Below the pieces are notes generated by a model. That model had not been told where the DNA came from and ran no database searches. It saw only the letters and a list, made by a program, of their open reading frames with translations. Of a DNA stretch of 64,000 nt, positions 1 to 9,165 are shown piece after piece. The position numbers and the translations under genes are program-made. Each line of letters opens with the position of its first letter. Positions within the stretch are counted from its first letter, which is position 1. This stretch comes from Albibacillus kandeliae (lineage in GTDB: Bacteria; Pseudomonadota; Alphaproteobacteria; Rhodobacterales; Rhodobacteraceae), in assembly GCF_003116585.1 (NCBI RefSeq), contig NZ_QEHM01000006.1, positions 62,001 through 126,000 of the forward strand. The letters run 5' to 3'.

Positions 1-2741
1 TGGTGCGCGGCAAAGAGCGTGCCGAGCACGCCGACCGGCATGGCCAGCATCACCGAGAAGGGGATAGCCCAGCTTTCGTAGAGCGCCGCAAGGCAAAGGA
101 AGATCGCCGCCAGCGACAGGGCGTAGAGCATCGTCGTCTGCCCGCCTGAATCCTGTTCCTCCAGCGAGAGCCCGGTCCAGGCCACGGCGTAGCCCGGCGG
201 CAGTTCCGAGACGATCCGCTGGATCTCGGCCATGGCATCCCCCGAGGCCACGCCGGCGGCCGGCGTCCCCTGGATCTGCATTGCCGGGATGCCGTTGTAG
301 CGGATCAGGCCCTGCGGACCGTGCTGCCAGGACTCCGTGGTGAAGTTGGCCAGCGGCACGAGGTCGCCCGCCGAGTTCCGCACCCGCCACTTGGACAGGT
401 CCGACGGCGTGGCCCGCGCGTCCGGCGCGCCCTGCACGTAGACCCGCTTGATCCGGCCGTTGTCATTGAAGTCGTTCACGTAGCTCCCGGCCCAGGCGAT
501 GGACAGCAGGTTGCCCACATCCGTCGGGGAGACGCCCATCGCCCCGGCGGCACGCCAGTCGATGTCGAGCGCGAACTGCGCCGCATCTTCGAGGCCGGAG
601 GGACGCACCGACCCGATCAGCGGGCTTTGCGAGGCCGCCCCGAGAAGCTGGTTGCGCGCGGCAAGAAGCTGTTCGTGGGTCTGCCCGCCAACGGCCTGCA
701 GGTAGAAGTCGAAGCCCGAGGCAACACCCAGTTCAGGCACCGGCGGCGGCACGATCGGGAAGACGAAGGCGTCGCGGATCTGCGAGAGCGCGCCAAAGGC
801 CCGTCCCGCCACCGCGCCCGCCGACTGGTCGGGGCGCGGACGCTCCTCCCAGTCCTTCAGCCGCACGAAGGTCAGACCCATGTTCTGCCCCGCCCCCGCG
901 AAGGAGAAGCCGACCACGCCGAACATCGACTGGACGTTTTCCTTCTCGTTCTCGAGGAAGTGGTGCTCGATCTGCTCGACAACCTTCTGGGTCCGCTGCG
1001 CGGTGGCCCCGGTCGGCCCCTGCACCAGCGTCAGCAGGATGCCCTGGTCCTCGTCGGGGAGGAATCCGGTCGGCGTCTGGTTGAACAGCCAGACCATGCC
1101 GAAGCCAAGCGCCGCGTAGACCACCAGCATGCGCAGGGGGCGGCGGATCGAGAAGCCCACCGTGCCGGTGTAGCCGCTGGTGATCCAGCCAAAGCCCTTG
1201 TTGAACCATGCCCCCGGACCGCGACGCTCGTGATGCGGCTTGGGTTTCTTGAGGATCGAGGCGCAGAGCGCCGGGGTCAGCGTCAGCGCCACGACCACCG
1301 AGAGCGTCATCGCCGAGACGATGGTGATCGCGAACTGCCGGTAGATCACCCCGGTCGACCCGCCGAAGAAGGCCATCGGGACGAACACCGCCGAGAGCAC
1401 CAGCGCCACGCCGATCAGCGCGCCGGTGATCTGGTCCATCGACTTGCGCGTCGCCTCGCGGGGGTCGAGCCCCTCTTCTTCCATGATCCGTTCGACGTTC
1501 TCGACCACCACGATCGCGTCGTCCACCAGCAGGCCGATGGCCAGCACCATGGCCAGCATGGTCAGGGTGTTGATGGTGAACCCGGCCAGCGAGAGCACCG
1601 CGAAGGTGCCCAGGATGACGACGGGCACGGCCAGCGTCGGGATCAGCGTCGCGCGGATGTTCTGCAGGAACAGCAGCATAACGAGGAACACGAGGATGAT
1701 CGCCTCGAACAGCGTCTTCTGCACCTCGTGGATCGAGATCTCGACAAAGGGGGTGGTGTCGTAGGGAATGACGTAGGTCACGCCCTCGGGGAAGAACGGC
1801 TTGAACTCCTCGATGCGGTGCTTGACCCGCTCGGCGGTGTCGAGCGCGTTGGCGTCGCTGCTAAGCTGCAGCGCCATGCCCGCCGCCGGTTTGCCGTTGA
1901 AACGGCCGATGGTCGAGTAGTCCTCGGCCCCGATCTCGACCTCGGCCACGTCCCGCATCAGGACAAGGCCGCCGTCGGTCTCGGACCGCAGCACGATGTT
2001 GCGGAAGTCCTCGGGCGTGGTCAGGAGCGATTGCGCGGTGATCGTCGCGTTCAGCTGCTGGCCATCGACTGCCGGAAGGGTACCGAAGGCCCCTGCCGAG
2101 ATCTGCGCGTTCTGCGCCGAGACCGCGCTCACCACGTCAGACGGGGTCATCTCGTAGGCGGCGAGCTTGGAAGGGTCGAGCCAGATGCGCATCGCGTACT
2201 TGGCCCCAAAGACCTGCACCCCGCCGACGCCCTTGATCCGGCTGAATTCGTCGACCAGCGTGCTCTCCATGTAGTCCGAGAGGTCGGTCTGCTCGAGCCG
2301 GCCATCCTCGGAGATCAGCGCGATCACCATGAAGAAGCTGGACGAACTCTTCTGCACGACGACACCCTGCCGCTGCACCGCTTCGGGCAGCAGCGATGTC
2401 GCCTGCGAGAGCTTGTTCTGGACCTGCACCTGCGCCACGTCCGGATCGGTGCCGGTATCGAAGGTCAGCGTGATGGTGGACGAGCCCGCCGAGGTCGAGC
2501 TCGACGACATGTAGCGCATGCCGTCGATGCCGGTCATCTGCTGTTCGATGACCTGCGTGACGGTATTGGCCACCGTCTCGGCGGATGCCCCCGGATAGGT
2601 CGCCGAGATGCGCACCGTGGGCGGCGCGATCTGCGGGTACTGGGCGATCGGCAGGGTGTAGACGGCCAGCAGGCCGATGCCCATGATCAGGATCGAGATC
2701 ACCCAGGCGAACACCGGCCTGTCGATGAAGAAACGTGCCAT
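1..2741 (-). CDS. RND multidrug efflux pump, inner-membrane transporter (AcrB/MexB family), 3' end beyond window
   Basis: Reading the minus strand from the ATG at 2741 gives about 913 codons with no stop before the window edge, so roughly the last 120 residues of a ~1040-residue pump are missing. The protein opens MARFFIDRPVFAWVISI, the classical first helix of the HAE1 family, and carries LVDDAIVVVENVER in the fourth membrane segment, with the paired aspartates of the proton relay. The large periplasmic porter loops are present. It should act as a trimeric proton-driven drug exporter working with the adaptor encoded 34 bp upstream and an outer-membrane channel not visible here. A GGAGAG ribosome-binding site precedes the start. 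Substrates cannot be told from sequence. Confidence 0.95.
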   Translation of the reverse strand, partial: MARFFIDRPVFAWVISILIMGIGLLAVYTLPIAQYPQIAPPTVRISATYPGASAETVANTVTQVIEQQMTGIDGMRYMSSSSTSAGSSTITLTFDTGTDPDVAQVQVQNKLSQATSLLPEAVQRQGVVVQKSSSSFFMVIALISEDGRLEQTDLSDYMESTLVDEFSRIKGVGGVQVFGAKYAMRIWLDPSKLAAYEMTPSDVVSAVSAQNAQISAGAFGTLPAVDGQQLNATITAQSLLTTPEDFRNIVLRSETDGGLVLMRDVAEVEIGAEDYSTIGRFNGKPAAGMALQLSSDANALDTAERVKHRIEEFKPFFPEGVTYVIPYDTTPFVEISIHEVQKTLFEAIILVFLVMLLFLQNIRATLIPTLAVPVVILGTFAVLSLAGFTINTLTMLAMVLAIGLLVDDAIVVVENVERIMEEEGLDPREATRKSMDQITGALIGVALVLSAVFVPMAFFGGSTGVIYRQFAITIVSAMTLSVVVALTLTPALCASILKKPKPHHERRGPGAWFNKGFGWITSGYTGTVGFSIRRPLRMLVVYAALGFGMVWLFNQTPTGFLPDEDQGILLTLVQGPTGATAQRTQKVVEQIEHHFLENEKENVQSMFGVVGFSFAGAGQNMGLTFVRLKDWEERPRPDQSAGAVAGRAFGALSQIRDAFVFPIVPPPVPELGVASGFDFYLQAVGGQTHEQLLAARNQLLGAASQSPLIGSVRPSGLEDAAQFALDIDWRAAGAMGVSPTDVGNLLSIAWAGSYVNDFNDNGRIKRVYVQGAPDARATPSDLSKWRVRNSAGDLVPLANFTTESWQHGPQGLIRYNGIPAMQIQGTPAAGVASGDAMAEIQRIVSELPPGYAVAWTGLSLEEQDSGGQTTMLYALSLAAIFLCLAALYESWAIPFSVMLAMPVGVLGTLFAAH

Positions 2742-2775
2742 AAATTCTCTCCGGTCGGGGCAGCGCCCCGCTGCG

Positions 2776-3924
2776 TCAGTCGGTGGCCTGGCCGCCGGCG
2801 GGGGCCGCGCGTTCCTGCGGGGCGACCGTCATGCCGGTTGCGATCTTCTGCAGCCCTTCGACGATGATCCTGTCCCCGGCCTTCAGACCTTCGGACACCA
2901 CCCAGTACGCGCCCTGGTCGCGCTGGATCGTGAGTTCGCGGGTCTCCACCACGTTGTCGGGCGTAACCACCATGGCCACGGGCCGGCCGCGCCGGTCGCG
3001 CGAAACCCCTTCCTGCGGAGCGAGGATGGCGTCCGAGACATTGGCCTGCGGCAGCTCGACCTGGACGTACATGCCCGGCAGCAGGAAGCCATCGGGGTTC
3101 GGGAATTCCAGCCGCAGCAGGATCGTCCCGGTCTGCTCGTCCACGTAGGGCTCGGCCGCCGAGAGGCGCCCGGACTTGTCGTAGATCACCCCGTCGGCCA
3201 GCCGCAGCGTGACCACGGCCGAGTCATCCTCGACCGAAGCCCCCTCGCGGCGCCAGCGCAGGATCTCGGCCGCGGACTCGGTCACGTCCACGTAGACCGG
3301 GTCCAGCCGGCGGATCACCGTCAGGGCGGTCGCCTGCCCCGAGGTGACCAGCGCCCCCTCGGTGGCCTGGCTCAGCCCGGTGGTCCCGTCGATGGGCGCG
3401 CGGATGGTGGTGCGGTCGAGGTCGATGTTGGCGGAGAGCAGGTTGGCCTCGGCCACCTTGACCGCCGCGGCGGCGACGTCACGATTGGCCAGCGCATCGT
3501 CCAGCGACTGCTGGCTCGACACCGCGCGGCTGCGCAGTTCCTGCTGACGCGACGCTTCGCGCTCGGCCGAAGTCAGGGTCGCCTGTGCCTGCGCCAGGGC
3601 GGCCTCGGCGGCAGCCTTCTGCGCCTCGTAGCTGGCCGCGTCGATCTGGTAGAGCGGCGTGCCCTGCCCGACCGGCTTGCCCTCTTCGAACAGGCGTTCG
3701 GTGATGATGCCGCTGACCTGCGGGCGCACTTCGGCCACACGCGATGCCGCGACTCGGCCCGGCAGGGTCGAGGTCAGGGTGACCTCGCTGGGCTCGAGAG
3801 TGACCACGGTCACGGCCTGCGGCGGCCGCTCGCCCTGCTGTGCAAAGGCGGGAGCCGCGAGAATCGGTGCGCAAAGAATGGCCACCAGCCCGCCCAGCCG
3901 GGCATAGTGTCTAGGAAATTGCAT
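2776..3924 (-). CDS. RND efflux periplasmic adaptor (membrane fusion protein, AcrA/MexA family)
   Basis: A 382-residue adaptor that joins the RND pump to an outer-membrane channel. The ATG at 3924 is chosen over upstream in-frame starts because GGGAG sits just before it and the protein then begins with a typical signal peptide (MQFPRHYARLGGLVAILCAP, cleaved near PAFA/QQ). No lipobox cysteine is seen, so it is predicted to be a soluble or peripherally held periplasmic protein rather than the lipoprotein typical of E. coli AcrA. After the signal come the first beta-barrel/lipoyl half, a coiled-coil hairpin around residues 95-165, then the second lipoyl half and barrel. It is first in a two-gene operon with the pump and divergent from a TetR gene. 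Confidence 0.93.
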   Translation of the reverse strand: MQFPRHYARLGGLVAILCAPILAAPAFAQQGERPPQAVTVVTLEPSEVTLTSTLPGRVAASRVAEVRPQVSGIITERLFEEGKPVGQGTPLYQIDAASYEAQKAAAEAALAQAQATLTSAEREASRQQELRSRAVSSQQSLDDALANRDVAAAAVKVAEANLLSANIDLDRTTIRAPIDGTTGLSQATEGALVTSGQATALTVIRRLDPVYVDVTESAAEILRWRREGASVEDDSAVVTLRLADGVIYDKSGRLSAAEPYVDEQTGTILLRLEFPNPDGFLLPGMYVQVELPQANVSDAILAPQEGVSRDRRGRPVAMVVTPDNVVETRELTIQRDQGAYWVVSEGLKAGDRIIVEGLQKIATGMTVAPQERAAPAGGQATD

Positions 3925-4058
3925 GTGTATCTCCCGAAAAGATGGGGTACCGACACGTCGGCCTTGCGCTCGAATATGGAAACCGTCAAGTTTTGTAAAG
4001 AAGCTTGGCGGCAAAAAGATGTGAGCCCGGGCGTCCCGTCACGGATTGTGGAGAAAAC
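3925..4058. promoter_or_regulatory. divergent promoter/operator region between efflux operon and tetR
   Basis: This 134-bp spacer separates the divergent starts of the adaptor and the TetR regulator. It contains an interrupted dyad at 3950-3961 (CCGAC-AC-GTCGG) that could be a TetR-type operator. A TTGACG element lies on the minus strand at 3989-3984, about 60 bp upstream of the adaptor ATG, and could be its -35 box; no convincing -10 follows at 17 bp. Binding of the adjacent regulator here is an inference from gene arrangement. Confidence 0.4.
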
Positions 4059-4736
4059 ATGCAAAAGCGACCGGACCGGAGCAAGTCACTTTCGCGACGT
4101 CGCGGAAGGCCGGTTCAGATTTCGCAGGACACGCGGGCCGAAATCGTCCTCGCCGCCACCGTCCGACTGCTCTCCGACCACGCGCTCGACGACATCTCGA
4201 TGGCCGCCATCGCCCGCGAGGCGGGCATGTCCAAGCGCACCATCTACGAGCTCTTCGACAACCGGGAGTTCCTGCTGAGCCAGTGCATCAGCCGGATCAG
4301 CCAGTCCTTCTTCCTCCCTCTCCGGCCCGACGAGATCTCGCTGCCGCTGGCCGAGCGGCTGAAACGCCTGATGACCATCAACAACGTGCAGGGCTTCGAT
4401 CCCAACTCGGTCGAGCTGCTGCGCACTATCATCGCCAAGGCCAACAGCTATCCCACGCTGGCCAGCAACCTCTATAACAACGGGTTCTGCGGGCTGGTGG
4501 ACCTGATCGCGGTCGAACTGCGCGCCGCGCAGGAACAGGGAGAGATCGCCCTGCCCTGCGACGCCATCGAGGACGCTGCCGACATGCTGTGCCAGATGGC
4601 GCTGGAAAACCCGATGCGCAAGCTGCTGATCGTCGACAGCCCGCCCCCAACCCCGGACGAGATGGCCGACCGCCGCGACCTCGCGCTCGACCTGTTCATG
4701 AACGGCGCCTGCCGGGGGTGCTGCTCCGACGAATGA
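4059..4736 (+). CDS. TetR/AcrR-family transcriptional regulator, probable repressor of the efflux operon
   Basis: A 225-residue protein. An N-terminal basic segment is followed by a TetR helix-turn-helix (AAIAREAGMSKRTIYELFDN, about residues 50-70) and an all-helical C-terminal ligand/dimer domain. The ATG at 4059 is preferred over one at 4005 because GTGGAGA stands directly before it and the longer version would reach into the likely operator. Its position head-to-head with an RND operon is the standard layout for a local drug-sensing repressor. The ligand is unknown. The C-terminus is cysteine-containing (ACRGCCSDE), which could be sensing-related but may be incidental. Confidence 0.88.
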   Translation: MQKRPDRSKSLSRRRGRPVQISQDTRAEIVLAATVRLLSDHALDDISMAAIAREAGMSKRTIYELFDNREFLLSQCISRISQSFFLPLRPDEISLPLAERLKRLMTINNVQGFDPNSVELLRTIIAKANSYPTLASNLYNNGFCGLVDLIAVELRAAQEQGEIALPCDAIEDAADMLCQMALENPMRKLLIVDSPPPTPDEMADRRDLALDLFMNGACRGCCSDE

Positions 4737-4796
4737 GCGCGCGGCTTGCCTTGACGGGCACGCTGGCGTAGCGGATGCCAAGAAAGGAAGACCGCC

Positions 4797-5471
4797 ATGC
4801 TCGACGACTATCTCGACCAGATGAAACGCGAGGCCGACCCGGCCCGCGCCGAAGGCATGGCCGCCTACCACAAGGTGCCCCGCACCTACCTCGGCCTGAC
4901 CAATCCCCAGATCAACGACCTCGCCACCGGCTGGCGCAAGGAACTGAGCGTGCCCGAGCGCGTGGCGCTGGCCGATGCCCTCTGGCAGACCGACATCCAC
5001 GAAGCACGGGTGGCCGCCGCGAAGCTGCTGACCCAGGCCCGCATCCGTCCCGACGACGGCGTCTGGGCCCTGATCGCGTCCTGGGTGCCCCAGTTCGATG
5101 CATGGGCCATCGCCGATCACGTCTGCGACGCCGGTCAGCGACGGTTGCAGGCTGATCCCTCCCGCATCGACGAGGTCGAGGGCTGGACCCGATCCGAGCA
5201 CATGTGGTCGCGCCGCGCGGCGCTGGTGATCACCCTGCCCTGGACCAAGCAGAACCACCCCAAGCCCGAGGAACTCGCCGTGCGCGACCGGGTGCTGGGC
5301 TGGGCGGCGGGTTACGTGCCGGACCGCGAGTGGTTCATCCAGAAGGCCATCGCGTGGTGGCTGCGCGAACTCTCCAAGCACGATGCGCCCCGCGCCCGGG
5401 CCTTTCTCGACCAGCATGGCGACGGCATGAAGGCCTTTGCGCGCAAGGAAGCGGCCAAGTACCTCGGCTGA
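4797..5471 (+). CDS. DNA alkylation repair protein, AlkD-like HEAT-repeat glycosylase
   Basis: A 224-residue all-helical protein matching the DNA_alkylation family (AlkC/AlkD). Members excise N3- and N7-alkylated purines without base flipping. The segment FDAWAIADHVCD followed by WSRRAALV corresponds to the family's conserved tryptophan, catalytic aspartate and arginine region. GAAAGGAAGACCGCC upstream gives a good ribosome-binding site for the ATG at 4797. It stands alone on the plus strand, and its stop codon abuts the stop of the convergent benE-like gene with no spacer. The fold assignment is firm; substrate range is inferred from the family. Confidence 0.88.
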   Translation: MLDDYLDQMKREADPARAEGMAAYHKVPRTYLGLTNPQINDLATGWRKELSVPERVALADALWQTDIHEARVAAAKLLTQARIRPDDGVWALIASWVPQFDAWAIADHVCDAGQRRLQADPSRIDEVEGWTRSEHMWSRRAALVITLPWTKQNHPKPEELAVRDRVLGWAAGYVPDREWFIQKAIAWWLRELSKHDAPRARAFLDQHGDGMKAFARKEAAKYLG

Positions 5472-6638
5472 TCAGCGCCGCAGGCGCTGCGCGGTCAGGT
5501 GCACGATACCGCCCAGGATCAACCCCCAGACCGGTGCGCTGAGGCCAAAGGCGGACATGCCCGAGGCCGTGGTGAGGAAGGTCACCGCCGCGGCCTCCCT
5601 GAACGCGACCTCCTCCAGCGCCGCCGAGGCGGAATTGGCGAAGACCCCCAGCAGGGCCACCCCCGCCAGCGTTTCCAGCGTCATCGCCGGAGCGGCAGCG
5701 GCCACCGCCGTGATCAGCGCGGCAAAGAGCCCGAACAGGCTGTAGAACAGCCCCGCCATCGCCGCCGACCAGTAGCGCCTGCTTGGGTCCGGGTGGGATT
5801 CCTCGTTGCTGCACATGGCGGCGGTGATGGCCGCCACGCAGGTGGCGGGCGCGCCGAAGGGCGCGGACAGGATGCTCGCGCTGCCGACCCCGGCCAGCAG
5901 GCGGCCCGGTGACGGCGCGTAACCGAAACTCCGCAGCACCGCGATGCCGGGAATGTTCTGCGTCGCCATCGTCACGATGAACAGCGGCACCCCGAGCCCG
6001 AGCGCGGAAGACAGCGAGAAACTGGGCCAGGTGAAAACCGGCGCCGAGAGCAGGTGGTCCGGCATCGGGATCGTCCCGCCCCCGGCCACCAGCGTGACCG
6101 CCAGCGCCGCCGCGACGGCGGCGGGCACGGCGAAGGCCCGGTTGATCCGCCCGGCGACGAACCATGTGAGCAGGATCGGAAGCGCCGTTTCCGGCGCCGT
6201 GCCGAGCGCCACGAAGGGCCGGGTACAGAGCGAGATCAGCACCCCGGCCAGCATCGCCTGCGCCAGCGGCGTGGGGATCGAGGTCGCGAAACGGGCGAAG
6301 GGACGGAACAGGCCCGCCACCAGCGTCAGCAGCCCCGCGACGAGAAAGGCGCCGACGGCACCGGCATAGCCCTCGGAGGGGATCGCCATGGTGGCCAGCA
6401 GCGCCGCCCCCGGCGTCGACCAGGCAACGCTCGCCGGGATCCGGGTCCAGAGGCTCAGGATGATGCCCGACAGCCCCATCGACAGCGCCGCCGCCATCAG
6501 CCCCGAGGCCGCCTGCGGCCCGTCCGCCCCGACCGCGTGCAGCGCCTGCAGGATGATCGGAAAGGAACTGAAGAAGCCTACGACCGCGACGGCAAAACCC
6601 GTGGTCACCGTCTGCATCGGGGGAAGAGAGCTGGTCAT
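5472..6638 (-). CDS. benE: benzoate/H+ symporter, BenE family
   Basis: A 388-residue hydrophobic protein with about 12 predicted membrane segments, matching the BenE family of aromatic-acid/proton symporters. Family-like stretches include the N-terminal [17 protein letters not shown] and the central [20 protein letters not shown]. No benzoate-degradation genes lie nearby, so the substrate is known only by family. The ATG at 6638 is the first in frame. The last codons carry a hairpin that may terminate the opposing alkD-like transcript. Confidence 0.85.
   Translation of the reverse strand: MTSSLPPMQTVTTGFAVAVVGFFSSFPIILQALHAVGADGPQAASGLMAAALSMGLSGIILSLWTRIPASVAWSTPGAALLATMAIPSEGYAGAVGAFLVAGLLTLVAGLFRPFARFATSIPTPLAQAMLAGVLISLCTRPFVALGTAPETALPILLTWFVAGRINRAFAVPAAVAAALAVTLVAGGGTIPMPDHLLSAPVFTWPSFSLSSALGLGVPLFIVTMATQNIPGIAVLRSFGYAPSPGRLLAGVGSASILSAPFGAPATCVAAITAAMCSNEESHPDPSRRYWSAAMAGLFYSLFGLFAALITAVAAAAPAMTLETLAGVALLGVFANSASAALEEVAFREAAAVTFLTTASGMSAFGLSAPVWGLILGGIVHLTAQRLRR
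5473..5489. terminator. candidate terminator hairpin inside the 3' end of benE
   Basis: CAGCGCC-GCA-GGCGCTG forms a perfect 7-bp stem with a 3-nt loop, starting 2 bp past the alkD-like stop and lying in the last codons of the opposing gene. There is no T-tract, so termination is inferred from position and stem strength. Confidence 0.4.
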
Positions 6639-6780
6639 GTCGGGGAACTCTTTCGCGGGCCTTGGATCGGCGGCACCCTATTCCGCCCCCAGGGGAGCTT
6701 CAACCGCGCGCAGCGCCCGCCTGAGCCCATGCCGCGCTGGCGCGAGGGGGCCGGCGCCGCGATGCGGCCAGAGATCACCC

Positions 6781-6816
6781 TTGCCGCCTGCCCTCTCCAT
6801 CTCTACCTATACAGAC
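6781..6816 (+). promoter_or_regulatory. candidate promoter for moaA, possibly giving a leaderless transcript
   Basis: TTGCCG (6781-6786) and TACCTA (6804-6809) are 17 bp apart. The expected transcription start would fall on or next to the moaA ATG at 6817. No Shine-Dalgarno sequence precedes that ATG, which agrees with leaderless translation. The -10 match is modest. Confidence 0.35.
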
Positions 6817-7824
6817 ATGAAAGCCCCGCTGATCGACCCATTTGCCCGCGCCATCAGCTACCTGCGCGTCTCCGTCACGGACAGGTGCGATTTCCGCTGT
6901 GTCTATTGCATGTCGGAGAGCATGACCTTCCTGCCCAAGAAGGAACTGCTGACGCTCGAGGAACTCGACCGCATGTGCACCGCCTTCGTCGGGCTCGGGG
7001 TCGAAAAGCTGCGCATCACCGGGGGCGAGCCGCTGGTGCGCAAGGGGATCATGACCTTCTTCGACAGCATGACCCGGCACCTCGAGAGCGGCGCGCTGAA
7101 GGAGCTGACGCTGACGACCAACGGGTCGCAGCTGGAACGCTTTGCCGACGATCTCTACGCCGCTGGCGTGCGCCGGGTGAACGTCTCGCTCGACACGCTC
7201 GACGAGGCGAAGTTCGCGGATATCACCCGCTGGGGCCGCCTGCCCCAGGTGCTGCGCGGCATCGACGCCGCCCAGCGCGCCGGTCTGCGGATCAAGATCA
7301 ACGCCGTGGCGCTGAAGGGCTTCAACGAGGACGAACTACCCACCATCACCGAATGGTGCGCCAGCCGCGACATGGACCTGACCTGGATCGAGGTCATGCC
7401 GATGGGTGACATCGGCAACGAGAACCGGCTGGGCCAGTACTGGTCGCTGAAGGACGTGCGCCGGACCTATGCGGAGCATTACACCGTCACCGATCTGGCC
7501 GAGCGCACCGGCGGCCCCGCGCGCTATGTGCGGCTGGAGGAGACGGGTCAGAAGATCGGCTTCATCACCCCGCTCAGCCATAACTTCTGCGAGAGCTGCA
7601 ACCGCGTGCGCCTGACCTGCACCGGAGAGCTCTACATGTGCCTCGGACAGGAAGACATGGCCGACCTGCGCCGCCCGCTGCGCGAGTATCCCGACAGCGA
7701 CGTGGCGCTGGAGGAGGCGATCCGCGCCGCCATTTCGCTCAAGCCCAAGGGCCATGACTTTGACTATTCGCGCCAGCGCCTCGACGGGCAGATGCCGCGC
7801 CACATGAGCCACACGGGCGGCTGA
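6817..7824 (+). CDS. moaA: GTP 3',8-cyclase MoaA (molybdenum cofactor biosynthesis)
   Basis: A 335-residue radical SAM enzyme that makes 3',8-cyclo-GTP, the first step to molybdopterin. The N-terminal cluster motif is CDFRCVYC (Cys24, Cys28, Cys31). A second [4Fe-4S] site is formed by C258, C261 and C275 in the FCESCNRVR region. The protein ends in the Gly-Gly dipeptide typical of MoaA. An in-frame reading runs far upstream, but homology begins at [20 protein letters not shown], so the ATG at 6817 is chosen even though it lacks a clear ribosome-binding site. It overlaps the next gene by 1 bp (TGATG) and heads a three-gene run. The pairing with LPS genes looks fortuitous. Confidence 0.96.
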   Translation: MKAPLIDPFARAISYLRVSVTDRCDFRCVYCMSESMTFLPKKELLTLEELDRMCTAFVGLGVEKLRITGGEPLVRKGIMTFFDSMTRHLESGALKELTLTTNGSQLERFADDLYAAGVRRVNVSLDTLDEAKFADITRWGRLPQVLRGIDAAQRAGLRIKINAVALKGFNEDELPTITEWCASRDMDLTWIEVMPMGDIGNENRLGQYWSLKDVRRTYAEHYTVTDLAERTGGPARYVRLEETGQKIGFITPLSHNFCESCNRVRLTCTGELYMCLGQEDMADLRRPLREYPDSDVALEEAIRAAISLKPKGHDFDYSRQRLDGQMPRHMSHTGG

Positions 7825-9158
7825 TGTCCGGCGCCGCGCCGCGCCCCACGGGGCTGTTCCGCGTCTATCGGGGCGCCACGCGCCTGCTGTTGCCCCTCGC
7901 CGCGCGCAGTGTCGCCAAGAAGCTGCGCGCCCATGACGTGCCCGAGGCCCGCATCGCCGAGCGACAGGGTCATGCCAGCCTGCCCCGCCCCGATGCGCCC
8001 CTGATCTGGGTCCATGCGGCCAGCGTCGGCGAGAGCCTTGCCGTGCTGACACTGATGACCCGGCTGGGCGAACGCCTGCCCGGGCATGAGTTCCTGATCA
8101 CCTCCGGCACCGCGACCTCGGCCGAGCTGATCGAGAAACGGATGCCGCCGCGCTGCCGTCACCAGTTCGGCCCGCTCGACGCGCCGGGGCCGGTGGACCG
8201 GTTCCTCGCCCACTGGCGCCCGGACGCGGCGATCTTCGTCGAGAGCGAGATCTGGCCCCTGATGCTGGTGCGCACGCGCGCCAGCGGGGCGCGGCTGGCG
8301 CTGGTCAACGCGCGGCTCTCGGCAGGCTCGGTGCGCGGTTGGAGCAAGTGGCCCAAAACCGCCGCCTATGTGCTCGACCAGTTCGCGCTGTTCCTCACGC
8401 AGAACCGCGCTTCGACCGACAACCTGCTGGCGATGGGCGCGGACCCCGCGCGCGTGGTGACGGGCATCAATCTCAAATCCACCTCGGCACCGCTGCCGGT
8501 GGACCAGAGCACCCTCGCCGCGCTCGGCACGGCCCTCGGCAGCCGCCCGGTCTGGGTCGCGAGTTCGACCCACGCGGGCGAGGAAGAGACCGTGCTGGCC
8601 GCGCACAAGGCGCTGCTGGCGCAACATCCCGACCTCTGCCTGCTGCTGGTTCCGCGCCACCCCGACCGCCGCGACGAGATCGCCGGTCTGATCGCGCGGG
8701 CCGGGCTGACCCATTGCACCCGCAGCACCGGGGCGCTGCCGGGGCCGCAGGATCAGGTCTATCTTGCCGACACGCTGGGCGAGCTTGGCACATGGTACGC
8801 GGCGGCGCCGATCGTGTTCATGGGCGGCTCGCTGCTGCCCATCGGCGGCCACAATCCCTTCGAGCCTGCCGATGCCGGGGCGGCGCTGCTGACCGGGCCG
8901 CATGTGACCAACTTCGCCGAGAGCTACGCGCCGCTGTTCTCGCTTGGCGCCGCGCGCGAGGTGAAGGACGCACGAGAACTCACCGGGGCCGTCGGAGCGC
9001 TGCTCGGGCATCCCGACACGCTGGAGCGGATGCGGGCGGCGGTCCGCGACTTTGCCACGCGGCGCCAGTCGTCGCTGGACGAGATGGTCGAGACGCTGTG
9101 CACCGCGCTGGCGCTCGACACGGCGGAGGCTTCCCTGCCGCGCCGCGATCGGACATAG
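7824..9158 (+). CDS. waaA: 3-deoxy-D-manno-octulosonic acid (KDO) transferase
   Basis: A 444-residue GT30 enzyme that adds KDO from CMP-KDO to lipid A precursor at the inner face of the inner membrane. Visible family motifs are HAASVGESLA near residue 65 with the catalytic glutamate, LVNARLS, and the C-terminal IVFMGGSLLPIGGHNPFEPA. Length fits the family. Translation is probably coupled to moaA through the overlapping stop and start. Seven bases after its stop the LPS core glycosyltransferase begins, forming a KDO/core assembly unit. Confidence 0.93.
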   Translation: MSGAAPRPTGLFRVYRGATRLLLPLAARSVAKKLRAHDVPEARIAERQGHASLPRPDAPLIWVHAASVGESLAVLTLMTRLGERLPGHEFLITSGTATSAELIEKRMPPRCRHQFGPLDAPGPVDRFLAHWRPDAAIFVESEIWPLMLVRTRASGARLALVNARLSAGSVRGWSKWPKTAAYVLDQFALFLTQNRASTDNLLAMGADPARVVTGINLKSTSAPLPVDQSTLAALGTALGSRPVWVASSTHAGEEETVLAAHKALLAQHPDLCLLLVPRHPDRRDEIAGLIARAGLTHCTRSTGALPGPQDQVYLADTLGELGTWYAAAPIVFMGGSLLPIGGHNPFEPADAGAALLTGPHVTNFAESYAPLFSLGAAREVKDARELTGAVGALLGHPDTLERMRAAVRDFATRRQSSLDEMVETLCTALALDTAEASLPRRDRT

Positions 9159-9165
9159 AGGCGAC

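Noticed and set aside
321-2867. 848-codon open frame on the plus strand
   Set aside because: It is antisense to the RND pump, which shows clear family motifs; the plus-strand product is Arg/His/Gly-rich with no domain.
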